Assembly (NCBI RefSeq): GCF_022870865.1
Contig: NZ_CP091508.1
Coordinates: 434,001 to 498,000, forward strand
Source: Uruburuella testudinis
GTDB taxonomy: Bacteria; Pseudomonadota; Gammaproteobacteria; Burkholderiales; Neisseriaceae
DNA: 64,000 nucleotides
Direction: 5' to 3'
A program made the position numbers and the translations under genes. Below the pieces are notes generated by a model. The model saw nothing but the letters and a program-made list of their open reading frames with translations. It did not search any database and was not told the origin of the DNA. This document shows positions 63,227 through 64,000 of the stretch, in pieces. Position 1 is the first letter of the stretch; each line of letters begins with the position of its first letter.

Positions 63227-64000
63227 TTACCGGCTTTGCTGGCGGTACCATTCGACAAACGCATCCGGCTTCACAAAGCCCAACAGCGCCTCACTGCGCG
63301 AGCCGTCGGCATGGAGTACAAAAATCCCCGGCGGGCCGAACAAACCGTATTCTTTCAACAGCGCCTGATGTTCGGGCGAGTTGGCGGTGACGTCGATTTT
63401 AAAGAAACGGTTCATGTCCACCGCCTCGTGTACCTCAGACTGATTGAGCGTATAAGCGCCCATTTCGCGGCAGGAGATGCACCAGTCGGCATAAAAATCG
63501 AGCAATACCGGCGCATTCGGGTTTTCCGCCAACGCCGCCTGCATGGCTGCTTTCAATTCAGCCACATCAGTAAACGTGTGGCCGTAAGCCAAACCCGCTT
63601 TGGCTGCCGCGGGCGGAGTGAGGGTGAGGAAATGATGCAGCGTCGTGGTCTGCTTATTGGCGCTTTGATAGCCGAACCACACACCGCCCGCCAGCAATAC
63701 CGTGCCGAGCACCAGGCTGAACGTTTTCAGACGGCCTGAAAGCTTGGGCAGCTTGGCCAGCAGCAAACCGGCCGGCACCAGCATCAGCAGCGTATACAGC
63801 GCCGCCACCAAAAGATAGGGCAGAAACGGCGTGGCCAGATACACCGCCACCGCCAGCAAAATAAAACCAAACGCATATTTGATGCCATTCATCCAAGCAC
63901 CCGCACGCGGCAGCACATGGCCGCCGAATGTGCCGATAACAATCAGCGGCACCCCCGTGCCCAACGCCAGCGCATACAGCGCCAGCCCGCCGAGCGCGGC
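63227..64000 (-). CDS. dsbD: Thiol:disulfide interchange protein DsbD, 3' part
   Basis: The visible 257 residues are the C-terminal part; the gene runs off the right edge. Membrane helices (ALALGTGVPLIVIGTFGGHVLP, GFILLAVAVYLATPFL, LLVAALYTLLMLVPAGLL) end the transmembrane domain. A periplasmic thioredoxin-like domain follows, with LLDFYADWCISCREMGAYTL carrying the C-x-x-C pair, and FGPPGIFVLHADGSRSEALLGFV. DsbD carries electrons from cytoplasmic thioredoxin to periplasmic DsbC and related proteins. An in-frame DUS encodes GRLKT. Confidence 0.95.
   Translation of the reverse strand, partial: AALGGLALYALALGTGVPLIVIGTFGGHVLPRAGAWMNGIKYAFGFILLAVAVYLATPFLPYLLVAALYTLLMLVPAGLLLAKLPKLSGRLKTFSLVLGTVLLAGGVWFGYQSANKQTTTLHHFLTLTPPAAAKAGLAYGHTFTDVAELKAAMQAALAENPNAPVLLDFYADWCISCREMGAYTLNQSEVHEAVDMNRFFKIDVTANSPEHQALLKEYGLFGPPGIFVLHADGSRSEALLGFVKPDAFVEWYRQQSR

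Overview
The window is a chromosomal segment of a Neisseria species or close relative. The main evidence is the neisserial DNA uptake sequence (DUS), here almost always in the AG dialect (AGGCCGTCTGAA), which occurs dozens of times singly, as inverted-pair terminators and inside genes. Support comes from a PorB-type porin, the mtrR/mtrCDE efflux locus, a NlpD lipoprotein and a CRISPR-Cas system whose repeat, tracrRNA and Cas9 closely resemble those of N. meningitidis. The dominance of AG over AT DUS argues against N. meningitidis or N. gonorrhoeae themselves.

Layout. 1-12.4 kb: partial yagU with an FNR-type promoter, porin, an OlsB-like plus PlsC-like acyltransferase pair, tonB-exbB-exbD, a repeat-rich gene-free stretch, glnK-amtB, a DUF3579-GNAT fusion, fxsA, nlpD and a TM2 protein. 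12.5-18.3 kb: two oxidoreductase genes, each divergent from its own HxlR regulator, plus 5-formyl-THF cyclo-ligase, D-serine dehydratase and several short mobile repeats. 18.4-32.5 kb: a long envelope and housekeeping run: rpsB, tsf, pyrH, frr, uppS, cdsA, a broken gene, dxr, rseP, bamA, skp, lpxD, fabZ, lpxA. 32.6-41.4 kb: an accessory block with a TonB-dependent siderophore receptor divergent from a four-gene FecBCDE-type ABC importer, then a PfpI protein, an NlpE-like lipoprotein and aldA. It separates lpxA from lpxB-rnhB. 43.8-50 kb: a complete type II-C CRISPR-Cas locus (array, cas2, cas1, cas9, tracrRNA). 50-60.4 kb: xerC, a TerB-like protein, a thioesterase, a universal stress protein, mtrR/mtrCDE, rpmB-rpmG. 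60.9-64 kb: asd, an RDD membrane protein, a tandem array of 16 DUS-bearing units, and the 3' part of dsbD.

The genes form coherent systems. TonB-ExbB-ExbD would energise the outer-membrane receptor, whose cargo the FecBCDE-type importer would carry across the inner membrane. UppS, CdsA, Dxr, RseP, BamA, Skp and LpxD/FabZ/LpxA/LpxB make isoprenoid carrier, phospholipid, outer-membrane proteins and lipid A. MtrCDE under MtrR exports hydrophobic toxins.

The most unusual structures are the perfect 16 x 17 bp tandem DUS array at 62949-63220; an eight-copy family of CTAG-ended short inverted-repeat elements whose tandem copies share their terminal CTAG; a second 103-bp inverted-repeat family; a 143-bp element with a 5-bp target duplication; and a perfect FNR site with a matching -10 box and a perfect 21-bp palindrome upstream of yagU. 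I saw no rRNA or tRNA gene.
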